Of a stretch of DNA of 64,000 bases, positions 55,162 through 64,000 are shown one piece after another. This DNA comes from Campylobacter sp. CCS1377 (GTDB taxonomy: Bacteria > Campylobacterota > Campylobacteria > Campylobacterales > Campylobacteraceae), in NCBI RefSeq assembly GCF_040008265.1, contig NZ_CP155620.1:310001-374000 (forward strand), written 5' to 3'. Numbering within the stretch: position 1 is the stretch's first letter; the number at the start of each line of letters is the position of its first letter. The translations under genes and the position numbers were made by a program. The notes under the pieces are model-generated. The model had not been told where the DNA came from. It was given only the letters and a program-made list of their open reading frames with translations, and did not search any database.

Positions 55162-57816
55162 TTATTTTGACTTATACCACTTTGGTGGATTATATTCTAA
55201 AGGAATACCTTCAAATGTGGATCCACATTCTTTTAGATTTATAGCTTTCCAATTGTCTAAGTTTTGATTAAAACAAATAGCATCTTGAAAAGTTCTTACC
55301 ATGGAAGTTACTTCGCTTACATCCCAAGTATCTAACTTGCCATTAAACGCAACAGCAGATCGAAACATTGTGTCGAGATTTTGTGCTTTACTCATATCCC
55401 ATTTATCTAAATTTTGATTAAAATATCTTGTTTGGTAAAACATAGATCTAAAAGTTTTGCCATTGCTTACATTCCAAGTATTTATATCTTGGTTAAAATA
55501 ATGTGCGTTGCTAAAACAATTATTAAAATTTGTAACTTTGCTCACATCCCAAGTTTCTATCCCGCTGTAATCTTTACGATAAGAAGACCCAAAAACTCCA
55601 GATAAGTCTTCTAATTCGCTTACATCTAAAAGCCCCAAATTAATCTCATCAATCTTTACAAGCATAATGAGTAAATTTTTATCCTCTATTTTAATTTTTT
55701 GATTATTTTTAAGTTTTTCTACCGCATCAATGAATTTTAAAAGCAAGGTAAAATAATCTTTTATCTCATTATCTATTTCTATAAATTCTATGTATTGAGC
55801 TAAATACTGGATAAAATCCAAATTCTCAAGGCGTTTATCATAATCATTATCCGGGCTTTTTATGCTTTTGTGCCTATCTAAAAATATCATATATTCTAGC
55901 AAAGCTTTATTAAAATGACGATTGCTCATATAGTAATTATCTAATCTTATCAATTCAACCAATGCAAATATTAAAGGTATAGGACTTTTGTATATAGAAT
56001 TTTCTACACTTAAAAAACTTTCTTCAAATTTAAAATAATTTTTTATCAAAATAAGTTTTGCAATATTTATATCCATGAAAAATAAAAGCTCAAAATCCGC
56101 ACCATTTTGCATATATAATTCTAATATTTCACACCTTTCTTCTTCGCGTTTTGCTAATATCTTAAGATCTAATTTTTCACCTATAAAATAAAAATCATAT
56201 TCCATACTTTTACGCCAAAAATTATGCAAAATTTTATCATCTTTAACAAGTTCTTTAAAATTTGCTCCATAATTTATCAAAAGCTTAGCAAGATCTGCAC
56301 GACCATTTTCCAATGCTAGTTTAAGATAATTTGTATTTTTTGATTCGATAAGCACTTTTTGTGGATTTTTAGCAAGTTTAGCAATGGCTTCTATAAGCTC
56401 AAAAGGTATAATACAAATACTACCAAATACCCCACCATAATAATCATCGGCAGTGCGGTAGTATTTATTAAGCATTGCTTTTTTATAAATTTTGCTAAGT
56501 TCTGCGTCGCTAAACTTTTTTTGTGTGTTTGTGTTTTGAAAAACCTCTAATGTTTTATTTAGTCTTTCTTTTAGCGTGTTAAAGGTTCTAAGAGTTTTTT
56601 CGGGGCGATGATTATACCTATTATTGTATTCATCGCTATTATCCTCTAAAAGCTTAAGAACTGCTAGTATTCCTATGTTGGCATTAGCTTTTTTATCAAT
56701 TTCTTTTATCCAACGCGGAGGATTTTTTTCCAAAGGACATTTTTTAAAAATATCTTTATTTTTTAGTATAGTTTCGCTTGAAATTTGCCAAGAATCAATA
56801 TTTTGATTAAAATTGCTATATGCAAACATTTCGTTGATTTTTTTCGCTTTTTTCATATTCCATTTACTTATATCTTGATTGAAATTTAAGCAACGAAAAA
56901 ACATACACTCAAAATTTGTGCCATTGCCTACATCCCAAGTGCTAATATCGTGATTAAAATTACTGCACTCATAAAAACACTGACTAAAATCTTTGATATG
57001 TGAAACATCCCAAGTTTCTATCCCACTATAATCTTGTGCTATCTCATAACTAAAGACTTTATGTAAAGAATTAAGATATATAAGGCTAATTGAATTTAAT
57101 GCTACTTTATCAATAAGTGTATTTCTTTCTTCTTGCGCTTGTTCTATTAAAAATACTAACTCATCGCTATTTGTAGGGCAATAACTTAAATTTTCTTTGA
57201 TTAAATTTTCATTAAGCACTTTAGAAAAAATGGATTTTTCAAGAGCTTTTTCTGTGCTTTTCCCACCAAGTATATCTTCCAATAGATTTTTTAATTCTCC
57301 TATGCTGCTTGAATTTGCTATCTTTAGGGCAAATGATTTTCTCTCTTCATTGATTTCTTTGGCCATATTTTTTATGAGATTTTGACAAGTATCGATAGCA
57401 TTTTGTGAAATTTTTATATCTTTTTTTGTGTGGATTAAACGCACTGCTTCAAGTATTTTCGCATTTTTTATCGCTTCTAAAAGCTCATCATCACTTTTTT
57501 CAAGCGCTTTACTTAAATCTTTATTTTTTAAAAGTGATTCAAGCATTTTATAAATTTCACCCAAATCATCTCCTAAAATAAAATTTTCAAGAAACCACTC
57601 ATCAAATTCATTGCTAGTTGCTTCATAATAAGCAATACCCGTATCGTTTTCAAAGTCCTCTGCATACTCTCTAGGATCAGCATCCCATAACTCATTAGAA
57701 TTTATAAAATCATCTAAATAATCTTTTATTGTTTGTAAAAGCTCTTTGCTAGGTTTTGTATCTAAAAATGCTTTGAAATTATCTAAGCTTTCTAAAATAT
57801 CGGTATTAAAATCCAT
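55162..57816 (-). CDS. large cytoplasmic protein with two BspA-like (DUF285) blocks and ankyrin-like segments
   Basis: An 884-residue protein with no signal peptide. Two blocks, about residues 259-345 and 746-880, consist of 23-24-residue DUF285 units of the form FNQDI-x2-W-D/N-V/M-S (SGIETWDVSHIKDFSQCF in the first, SGIETWDVSKVTNFNNCF in the second). Between them lie ankyrin-like helices (LALENGRADLAKLLINYGAN near 496-525, ILELYMQNGADF). The N-terminus is acidic and helical, and part of it (residues about 100-145) resembles the start of the ankyrin protein three genes up. DUF285 proteins are usually surface-exposed; this one appears cytoplasmic. AAGGAAAAA precedes the ATG. It is the last gene of the operon. 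Function unknown. Confidence 0.8.
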   Translation of the reverse strand: MDFNTDILESLDNFKAFLDTKPSKELLQTIKDYLDDFINSNELWDADPREYAEDFENDTGIAYYEATSNEFDEWFLENFILGDDLGEIYKMLESLLKNKDLSKALEKSDDELLEAIKNAKILEAVRLIHTKKDIKISQNAIDTCQNLIKNMAKEINEERKSFALKIANSSSIGELKNLLEDILGGKSTEKALEKSIFSKVLNENLIKENLSYCPTNSDELVFLIEQAQEERNTLIDKVALNSISLIYLNSLHKVFSYEIAQDYSGIETWDVSHIKDFSQCFYECSNFNHDISTWDVGNGTNFECMFFRCLNFNQDISKWNMKKAKKINEMFAYSNFNQNIDSWQISSETILKNKDIFKKCPLEKNPPRWIKEIDKKANANIGILAVLKLLEDNSDEYNNRYNHRPEKTLRTFNTLKERLNKTLEVFQNTNTQKKFSDAELSKIYKKAMLNKYYRTADDYYGGVFGSICIIPFELIEAIAKLAKNPQKVLIESKNTNYLKLALENGRADLAKLLINYGANFKELVKDDKILHNFWRKSMEYDFYFIGEKLDLKILAKREEERCEILELYMQNGADFELLFFMDINIAKLILIKNYFKFEESFLSVENSIYKSPIPLIFALVELIRLDNYYMSNRHFNKALLEYMIFLDRHKSIKSPDNDYDKRLENLDFIQYLAQYIEFIEIDNEIKDYFTLLLKFIDAVEKLKNNQKIKIEDKNLLIMLVKIDEINLGLLDVSELEDLSGVFGSSYRKDYSGIETWDVSKVTNFNNCFSNAHYFNQDINTWNVSNGKTFRSMFYQTRYFNQNLDKWDMSKAQNLDTMFRSAVAFNGKLDTWDVSEVTSMVRTFQDAICFNQNLDNWKAINLKECGSTFEGIPLEYNPPKWYKSK

Positions 57817-57835
57817 AATTTTTCCTTGTTTATAA

Positions 57836-60800
57836 TCATCTCCAGCTTAATTTTAAATCAAGCCCTAAATCTTTGCCTAAAGTCTCAAAATATCTTAAGC
57901 CTTTATTTTGGCTAAGCCAAGCTATCAGTGCTTCTTCATCATCTAAATTGCCTTCATATCCGCATAAATCTGCTTCTTTATAAGTATCATACCACCAATC
58001 ACCATGCGTATCTTCAAGCATTTCTTTAGCTTCTTCAAGCATTTCTTCATCTATTTTTACAGAATCTCTCATAAAATAAAGAATTTTAAAAGCTTCTTTG
58101 CACTCTTCTTTTAAAGCTTCTTCTCTAAAATCTTCAAGATCTATATTTTCAAGTATTTTATAAATTGCCACAACATAATAACTTGTTCCTTCCGTGCAAT
58201 CTATATCAGTATATTTGCTAACTTCTTGTTGATCACTTACTCTGCCGTTTATATTTGCCCCTTGATTTAAAGCTTTCTTAAAAAGTTCAAAATCTGAAGT
58301 TGTAATCGCTTTAAAAAGCAAATCATTAGCTGTTTTAGTTTCTAGTTTTTTACCAAAAAGTAGTTCGTAAAAATTATCACTTACATGCTGCGTAACACCA
58401 CATTCATAATCATTTCTTATGCAATTTACAAGCAAGTCTTGATCTTCTTTTGTGTAGTAAGTATCCTCACAAAGCAAAATATAAAGCTTTTCATCCTTTT
58501 CGTAAAGAAAAATAGAATCATCTTCCTTATCTTCATAGCATTCACAAATATAGTCTATAAATTCTTCATCAAAGGTAGTTTTGAGATTTTCGCATTCTAC
58601 TTTTTTACTTCTATCAATACAAGTGATAAAAATCTTTATATAATTTTTTTGTTTTAAAAGTTTTTTGAAATGAATTTGATAAAAACCTTGAGAATGCCCA
58701 ATAAAATGATGGATATTAAGATTTTCTAATTCCATAAGACCTCGATAAAAACAAGAATGCAACATCATATAGCCTTCTTTTGGGGCGAGATTTTTTAAAA
58801 AAGCTAAATTTTCTTTACGGCGTCCATCAAAAAATGCTCTATCAAAATAATCTTCATCTAAAAAATCATTACAAATTCGAGCATCTTCTAAGATAATGAA
58901 AGCTAAAGTATAATCTTTAATGTTTTTATCCCTAAAAATAAAGCATTGCACGCTTGCATTTTTGTCAATATTATTGATAGAAAAATTGCAATCTATAAGC
59001 TCTAAAGCTTGTTCTATTATGTTAAAAACATCACCACCATTTTGTGCAAAAATGATGTTATTTACCCTGTGAGAATCTAAAAAATATACTAAATGATAAT
59101 TATCTTCTTCGGTTAAACTAAGCTTATCTATCAAGCCAAATTCAGGAGTATTAAAAGTTAAATCGTTTTTTTCATCTGTTTGATTTTTTTTGTAAAAAGG
59201 TAAAAAGCTTAAAATCTTTTCTTTGAAACTCATTTTTTCCTTTGAAACAAAATTTTGCGTTTTTTCTTCACTTTCTTTTATGATGCCTAAAATGTTTAAA
59301 ATAAGCTCTACGCAAAAGATTTTTTCGCCTTTTATAAAGTTTTCATAAATGGTTTTTCCAAATTTATGGATTTCTGTAAATTCATCAGTTTCTAAGCAAG
59401 AAAGAAGTCTTGTTTTGCTAATATCTTTACTTTCTTTGCCTAAAAATCCCATAAAGCGATTTTGTATGCTAAATTCATCATAAACAAATACTTCCCCCTT
59501 TGTTACTTGCCAATCTTTAAGCTCAAATTCTTGTATGAAATTGACTCTTTTTTCTTTATCTAAATTGATACAAGATTTTAAAAGCTCTAAAATTTGCTCT
59601 AGCATTGTAAAAGTTTTGTTTTTGACTAAAAATTCTTTTGGAACAATTTTTTCTAATTTTTGTAAAGCTTCTTTTTCACTTTCAAAAAGTCCTAAAATAT
59701 TGTTTTTATAAAATTCTAAATTTTCATTAAAATGTTCTAAATTTAAAATTTGCATTTTTTCATAAAGCTCTTTGCTTTTTTCAAGTCGTACAATTTGTTC
59801 TTCAGTGATTTTTACTCCACTTTTTAGTAAGCATAAAAAGCTTTGTTGGTTAAGCTCAAAAAGAATTCTTTTGTTTTTTAAATTAAGCGCATAATGAACA
59901 TTTGTACCAAAAACAGGATAAATTGCGAAAATATTTATTTTTTCTAAGCTTTTTTTACTTACGCTTTTTTGAAGTAAATTTGCAAATTCTTCACTATAAA
60001 TCAAATCATAACTTTGATATTCATCTAAAATATCATAAAGGCTCGAATTTTCGCCACTTACTTGCTCTAAAATTTCTTCAAAAAGTATGTTTAAAGCATT
60101 AATGCTAAGTTTTTCATTTAATTTTTCATTCAAAAATTCATTTAAATTTTCTTTAGCTGTATCTGAAATAAATTCTTCATCATCGTTTTCAAAACTGCTT
60201 GGTGTTTTGATTTGTTCTGGCTTATTTTTGTTATTTAAATGATTGTTTTTTAATAATTTCTCTAAAAGTTTATAGTCAAAACACTCAATCTTACCGCTAA
60301 CTTCATCGCCCATTAAAGGAGTTTCTATCCTGCCATTTTGTGTGTAATTTACTCTTTGATAGTTTAAAAGTTTTGGCTTGCTATCTGAGCTTATTTGAAA
60401 AAAATCCACCATTTCATCATCTTGCCATTTTTCATTTAAGTCCAAATCTTCCATATTTTCAAGTGCGTTTAAGCGATCTAACCCATTAGTCACCAAGCAA
60501 GTATATAAAGCTAAGCCGATTTTTGTTAAGATTTTATATCTAGGAAAAGAAACTATAAGTGCTTGATGATCAATTTTTATATTATGTAATTTTTCATAAG
60601 ATTCGCAAAGGCTGTGCAATAAAAAATAATAAAAATTTTTCATTTCCCTGATCGTTTCTATATATTTATGCTCTACTTTTGCACCTGCTATTAAGAGATT
60701 ATAAAAATACTCATGATTGTTGTTGATTTTTTCTTCATTTTTGATAAAACCCACGCTTTGTTTGGTTTCTGTACTTTGCAAAGGCATAAATAAAATAAGA

Positions 60801-61567
60801 TCAACATCTTTATAATAAAGGCGACTTTTTACATAGGCTATGAAATCTTTCATTTTTTTATCGATTATTTCTTGGCATTTTTCTAAATCACTTGGCGAAA
60901 GGGCGTTAAATTCTTCAAGGCTTAAATTTAAAACTCTCATCAAAGCATTTTGTCTTGCTCTTTCTTTAAATATTTTAAGTACCTTATCTTTTGGTTTCAT
61001 TGCGCCACTTTGCTCAAATTCGTCTTTGTAGTAATTTTGCATTGCGTCCATTTGCCTTGCAAATTCAAGCATAAGTTTTTCATCAATTCCTTGAAAATGA
61101 TTTATTCCACGAAATGCTTCAAGTTTATTTGCGTCGCTATTTTCTTCGTCTTCTTCATCGCTATCATCATATTCTTCATCATCGTAATCATCATCTTCAT
61201 CTTCCTCTAAATTTAGCTCACCATTTTGAAATTTTTCATAGAGATTAAAAAAATCTTTTAAAATAAATTCACTCAGTGCATTAATATAATCAAAAACAAT
61301 CGTAGTTACACCTTCTTTATAGCACCAAATGCAGAGCTCTCCTTGTAAGCGGATAAATAGCATCATATCGCTATTTTGTATGATCTGCATAGCTTGTGCA
61401 TTTTCTTCTAATCTTGAGGGAATGCTTTGATACTTTTCTCTTTCTTCTATCTCTACACTAAAAGTACTTTTTTGCATAATCATTGCAAAAGTATCAAAAA
61501 AATTCTCATCAGTATCTTGTATCTCAAAATAACAAATTTTATCTTTTTCATAGTTTGTGTAGCGCAT
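57836..61567 (-). CDS. very large acidic protein of unknown function with ankyrin-like C-terminus
   Basis: About 1243 residues, no signal peptide, no membrane segment and no enzyme motif that I recognise. Residues about 120-143 are nearly all Asp and Glu. Most of the protein is helical and mixed (LLEKLLKNNHLNNKNKPEQI, LELINCNF-like strands). Near residues 1079-1108 an ankyrin-like unit appears (LLFKAITTSDFELFKKALNQ, GANINGR), followed by an acidic tail. I choose the ATG at 61567 because GAAAGG stands before it; the frame is open to a TTG at 61606 that overlaps the upstream gene. It lies 16 bases after the ankyrin gene and 19 bases before the DUF285 gene. Function unknown. Confidence 0.75.
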   Translation of the reverse strand: MRYTNYEKDKICYFEIQDTDENFFDTFAMIMQKSTFSVEIEEREKYQSIPSRLEENAQAMQIIQNSDMMLFIRLQGELCIWCYKEGVTTIVFDYINALSEFILKDFFNLYEKFQNGELNLEEDEDDDYDDEEYDDSDEEDEENSDANKLEAFRGINHFQGIDEKLMLEFARQMDAMQNYYKDEFEQSGAMKPKDKVLKIFKERARQNALMRVLNLSLEEFNALSPSDLEKCQEIIDKKMKDFIAYVKSRLYYKDVDLILFMPLQSTETKQSVGFIKNEEKINNNHEYFYNLLIAGAKVEHKYIETIREMKNFYYFLLHSLCESYEKLHNIKIDHQALIVSFPRYKILTKIGLALYTCLVTNGLDRLNALENMEDLDLNEKWQDDEMVDFFQISSDSKPKLLNYQRVNYTQNGRIETPLMGDEVSGKIECFDYKLLEKLLKNNHLNNKNKPEQIKTPSSFENDDEEFISDTAKENLNEFLNEKLNEKLSINALNILFEEILEQVSGENSSLYDILDEYQSYDLIYSEEFANLLQKSVSKKSLEKINIFAIYPVFGTNVHYALNLKNKRILFELNQQSFLCLLKSGVKITEEQIVRLEKSKELYEKMQILNLEHFNENLEFYKNNILGLFESEKEALQKLEKIVPKEFLVKNKTFTMLEQILELLKSCINLDKEKRVNFIQEFELKDWQVTKGEVFVYDEFSIQNRFMGFLGKESKDISKTRLLSCLETDEFTEIHKFGKTIYENFIKGEKIFCVELILNILGIIKESEEKTQNFVSKEKMSFKEKILSFLPFYKKNQTDEKNDLTFNTPEFGLIDKLSLTEEDNYHLVYFLDSHRVNNIIFAQNGGDVFNIIEQALELIDCNFSINNIDKNASVQCFIFRDKNIKDYTLAFIILEDARICNDFLDEDYFDRAFFDGRRKENLAFLKNLAPKEGYMMLHSCFYRGLMELENLNIHHFIGHSQGFYQIHFKKLLKQKNYIKIFITCIDRSKKVECENLKTTFDEEFIDYICECYEDKEDDSIFLYEKDEKLYILLCEDTYYTKEDQDLLVNCIRNDYECGVTQHVSDNFYELLFGKKLETKTANDLLFKAITTSDFELFKKALNQGANINGRVSDQQEVSKYTDIDCTEGTSYYVVAIYKILENIDLEDFREEALKEECKEAFKILYFMRDSVKIDEEMLEEAKEMLEDTHGDWWYDTYKEADLCGYEGNLDDEEALIAWLSQNKGLRYFETLGKDLGLDLKLSWR
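61140..61210 (-). repeat. trinucleotide-rich tract coding for Asp/Glu
   Basis: On the minus strand this stretch is almost only GAT, GAC, GAA and GAG codons with short runs of GAT and GAA. It codes for an acidic tract of about 24 residues. In-frame copy changes would be tolerated, so its length may vary between strains. Confidence 0.7.
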
Positions 61568-61583
61568 AAAAAACCTTTCGTAT

Positions 61584-63374
61584 TTAAGCTTTGAGTAAAT
61601 TTTCAAACCAAGATTTTAAGTCTTTTATCTCTTCTTCTTTGAAATTTTCGCAAAGAATATCTATCGCATTTTTGCCATTATTTGTATAATTTACATCAAT
61701 GCCGTATTTTTTAAGATCTAAAATTAAAGTTTCATACAATGCAAGTTTTTCTTTATTATCCTTTAATTCTTTTCTGTCATATCGTAAATTTCCAGCAATA
61801 AACATTAAGGCATTATAACCATTTACAACATTTTCATCGCAGACGATTACATCATTAGCATTAGCTCCTAGTTCTAAAAAAAATTGTATATGAGCAAGGC
61901 GTATAGGGCTTATTGGGGGAAAAATCACGGATAAAAATGGAGTATAGCCACATTCATTAATCGCACTAAACGAAGCACCATTTTGCACTAAATAAGTCAG
62001 CGATTTTTTATCTTGCTTTAAATCTCTAGCTCTAAATTTGCAATAATTTCTATAAAAATATTCTTCATCACTATACTTAGCAAAATAATGCAAGACATTA
62101 TCTTTATCATCAAAATCTTGATAATTAAAGTTAATTTTTGTGGTTTCTTTTATCGTTTCTAGCATTTGTTCAGAATTTGCTCCTTCACAAGCATGATAAA
62201 GAAGGTAAGCAAAATTCCAAGCGCTATCATTTAAAGGTTCTAAAAATTTACAAAATGCACTTTCATAGTCGTATTTATTAAGGAATTTTTTAAGTTTTTC
62301 TGGATCGCCTTCATCGAGTATATCTTGCAATTTTTTATAACTGCTTTTCATTGTGGCAAAGCTTAGGGTTTTAAAACCTTTGATTTGCTCCTTTGCTAAA
62401 GCTTTATTAATTCCACCTTTTACAAAAGCACCAGTTTTTGGATAAGAGAGAGCATAATCTAAGGCAGTAGAGTCATTTGCATCTTTTATACTCATTTTTA
62501 CACCAAATTTGATTAAAAGATTAATAGCGTGTTGTTTATCGTCAAAAGCAGCACATATAAGCGGTGTTCTACCGGCTTCGTATTTATAGTAAAAATTGCT
62601 TTCTTGGACTTCTTCTTTTATTCTTTCTTCTTTGTCATAATCAATTTCTTTTATCCAAGTGCCTTTTTTTGTTAAGACATTAAGATCTAAGCCAAGAGAT
62701 TTTGCCGCTTTTATCATAGGAATTTTACAATAATGCAATGCAGTTCTACCAAAACGATCATAATGTAAGCAATCGCAACCTTTTTGCACAAGATAAATGA
62801 TATTTTTTACCCCAGCACTTGAAATGATGCGGTGTAAGGCGTTATAGTTGTTATAACCTTTATCTATCGTGTTTGGATCAAAGCCTAGTTCAAGCAAAAC
62901 ATCAATCATTTCTGTTGTGGGATATTCGCAAGCTGTGGCAAAATAAAAACTAGGATGAGCTAATTTATATCCGTCAAAAAAACTTTTATCAAAATGTGCT
63001 AAATACGCCTTTGTTTGCTCCACTTCACCGCGCGATAGGGCTTTGTCAATTTCATCATGCGCTATATTAAGAAGTGAAGGATTTTGTTTATATTCTTGTG
63101 TTGTATAAAATTTTGCTTTGATTTTATGCACAGGTTTTGGAGCTTTTTCTAGAAGTTTTAAAATTTTATAAATATCGCTATTTTCTACTTGCATACCTTT
63201 ATAAAAAGCTTTATCGTCCCAATACTCTTGCTCTAAATCGCTTACCATATTTTGGGCTTGTTGAATGAATTCAAAATCCACTGCTCCGCCACCAGAGAGT
63301 AAATTTTGCACTTCTTCTAAATTTGCTTCTTCTATCGCAGCTTTGAGTGCTTTTTTCTTGATTGCTTTTGCCAT
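61584..63374 (-). CDS. ankyrin-repeat protein
   Basis: A 596-residue cytoplasmic protein, first gene of the three-gene operon. Ankyrin units are clear at about residues 148-235 (MIDVLLELGFDPNTIDKG, NALHRIISSAGVKNIIYLVQ, GRTALHYC), 268-315 (GRTPLICAAFDDKQHAINLL) and 462-570 (GYTPFLSVI, LELGANANDV, NGYNALMFIAGNL). The part between is irregular. The N-terminal 45 residues (LKAAIEEANLEEVQNLLSGG) are also ankyrin-like. AAAGGA lies before the ATG at 63374. No signal peptide. Ankyrin proteins bind other proteins; the partner is unknown, and its two operon neighbours are the first candidates. Confidence 0.85.
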   Translation of the reverse strand: MAKAIKKKALKAAIEEANLEEVQNLLSGGGAVDFEFIQQAQNMVSDLEQEYWDDKAFYKGMQVENSDIYKILKLLEKAPKPVHKIKAKFYTTQEYKQNPSLLNIAHDEIDKALSRGEVEQTKAYLAHFDKSFFDGYKLAHPSFYFATACEYPTTEMIDVLLELGFDPNTIDKGYNNYNALHRIISSAGVKNIIYLVQKGCDCLHYDRFGRTALHYCKIPMIKAAKSLGLDLNVLTKKGTWIKEIDYDKEERIKEEVQESNFYYKYEAGRTPLICAAFDDKQHAINLLIKFGVKMSIKDANDSTALDYALSYPKTGAFVKGGINKALAKEQIKGFKTLSFATMKSSYKKLQDILDEGDPEKLKKFLNKYDYESAFCKFLEPLNDSAWNFAYLLYHACEGANSEQMLETIKETTKINFNYQDFDDKDNVLHYFAKYSDEEYFYRNYCKFRARDLKQDKKSLTYLVQNGASFSAINECGYTPFLSVIFPPISPIRLAHIQFFLELGANANDVIVCDENVVNGYNALMFIAGNLRYDRKELKDNKEKLALYETLILDLKKYGIDVNYTNNGKNAIDILCENFKEEEIKDLKSWFENLLKA

Positions 63375-63507
63375 TTTAATAATCCTTTTAATTTATTATT
63401 AAAATTTAGATTATTTTAACAAAAATTTGTTTTTTTGAATTTTTTGCTTTTGCTAATTTCTAAAAGAGAATATTTTCAGAATGATACATCTTTACAATCG
63501 TATAGTT

Positions 63508-63525
63508 TCAGCCTTAAAAGGCTGA
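63508..63525. terminator. hairpin between the SbmA-like gene and the repeat-protein operon
   Basis: TCAGCC at 63508-63513 pairs with GGCTGA at 63520-63525 (loop TTAAAA), just after the stop of the SbmA-like gene on the minus strand. The better T-run (GGTTTTTATTTTTT) follows on the plus strand, where I see no gene; on the minus strand the tail is only AAACTATA. Confidence 0.55.
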
Positions 63526-63530
63526 GGTTT

Positions 63531-64000
63531 TTATTTTTTATACTCAATATTTTTTTCAAATTCATTCAAACGCTTATAAATGCTTCTAAGCTCGGTGATA
63601 CTAGTCCAATTTGTGATAAAAACACTAAAAGAACTTCTAACTTGATCAAAGGCATTGTTGATTTGTATCACAACTCCAAGCATGATAAGTCCGCCAAAAA
63701 GACTAGGTGCCATAATGATAAAAGGAACGATAACAATGGCTTGCTCAAATAAATAAAGCCAAATATTAAAATAACCATAATGTAAAAAAAGCCTTTTATA
63801 ATTAAATTTAAGCCCTGTAAAAAGCTCTATCATGGTTTCTTTTTTAGCATAATTTAAACGATCATCTTCTGCATAGACTAATTCTTTTCTAAAAGCTGCT
63901 TCGGCTTTTTGATTGTTGTATTCAAGTCCCGGCAGTTTAATACCTACAAACCAAGAGATAACAAGTCCGCCCAAAGAAATTAAAAGTGCGACATAAACAA
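63531..64000 (-). CDS. SbmA/BacA-family peptide transporter (5' part outside window)
   Basis: Only the C-terminal 155 or so residues are inside the window; the frame stays open to base 64000. LEYNNQKAEAAFRKELVYAE and DDRLNYAKKETMIELFTGL match the membrane domain of SbmA/BacA, which import peptides such as microcins using the proton gradient, and hydrophobic helices (EQAIVIVPFIIMAPSLFGG) follow. I recall the C. jejuni homologue as Cj0182, next to Cj0183. Here the two are about 9.7 kb apart. Confidence 0.85.
   Translation of the reverse strand, partial: VYVALLISLGGLVISWFVGIKLPGLEYNNQKAEAAFRKELVYAEDDRLNYAKKETMIELFTGLKFNYKRLFLHYGYFNIWLYLFEQAIVIVPFIIMAPSLFGGLIMLGVVIQINNAFDQVRSSFSVFITNWTSITELRSIYKRLNEFEKNIEYKK

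Noticed and set aside
63435-63752. Plus-strand open frame of about 105 codons near the window end
   Set aside because: It is the shadow of the SbmA-like gene and crosses its terminator hairpin.

Overview
The window is a 64 kb piece of a low-GC, gene-dense Campylobacterota chromosome. The N-glycosylation gene pglF, a CheY with conserved DDSSTMRR and KPFTPQ motifs, strictly C. jejuni-like gene blocks (metK, yajC-secDF-leuS, thiDE-hemD, clpS-clpA-aat) and Campylobacter-type promoters (good TATAAT -10 boxes, weak -35) place it in the C. jejuni/C. coli group. CheY and MetK differ from the C. jejuni proteins I remember, pglG is missing and gene blocks are rearranged. I therefore favour C. coli or a close relative over C. 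jejuni itself (inference, no search run).

Layout. 1-6.3 kb, plus strand: the 3' end of pglF, then cheY, prmA, ftsH, a phosphatidylserine-decarboxylase-like gene that lacks the catalytic residues, and pssA. 6.3-7.5 kb: a graveyard of decayed small membrane-protein genes and a decayed toxin-antitoxin pair. 7.4-9.0 kb: a ferritin-like (DUF455) gene and a MarC-family gene, divergent. 9.1-13.6 kb, minus: a ShlB/FhaC-type outer-membrane transporter and, upstream of it, an 860-residue autotransporter-like passenger with no beta-barrel of its own. 13.7-25.9 kb, minus: one tightly packed 13-gene run (sstT, pyrB, pepF, an SspB-like gene, uvrD, truB, csrA, ispE, smpB, a TlpA-like lipoprotein, clpS, clpA, aat). 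It groups most of the machinery for choosing proteins for Clp proteolysis.

26-46 kb, mainly plus: metK, a frameshifted pseudogene (minus), lnt (minus), yajC-secD-secF-leuS-lptE, a degenerate GGDEF-like gene, folC, an M23 peptidase, a bactofilin, mfd, a DUF815 ATPase, a MagIII-like glycosylase, thiD, thiE and hemD, nearly all overlapping or touching. 46-50.6 kb: a chemoreceptor whose well-placed start codon is out of frame with the body of the gene, a paired SMR exporter, bioD and a SIMPL-domain protein. 51.2-51.6 kb: tRNA genes Gly(GCC), Leu(UAA), Cys(GCA) and Ser(UGA). 51.8-55 kb: a Tat-exported flavodoxin-like protein, a TlyC/CorC-type CBS membrane protein and an MFS transporter.

55.2-63.4 kb, minus: a three-gene operon of large cytoplasmic repeat proteins (ankyrin protein, about 1243-residue acidic protein, BspA-like/DUF285 protein with ankyrin-like segments). 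It lies between genes that I recall as neighbours in C. jejuni (the CBS protein and an SbmA/BacA-like transporter). This operon is the best candidate here for an undescribed system; the barrel-less passenger with its ShlB-type partner is second. The window ends inside the SbmA/BacA-like gene.
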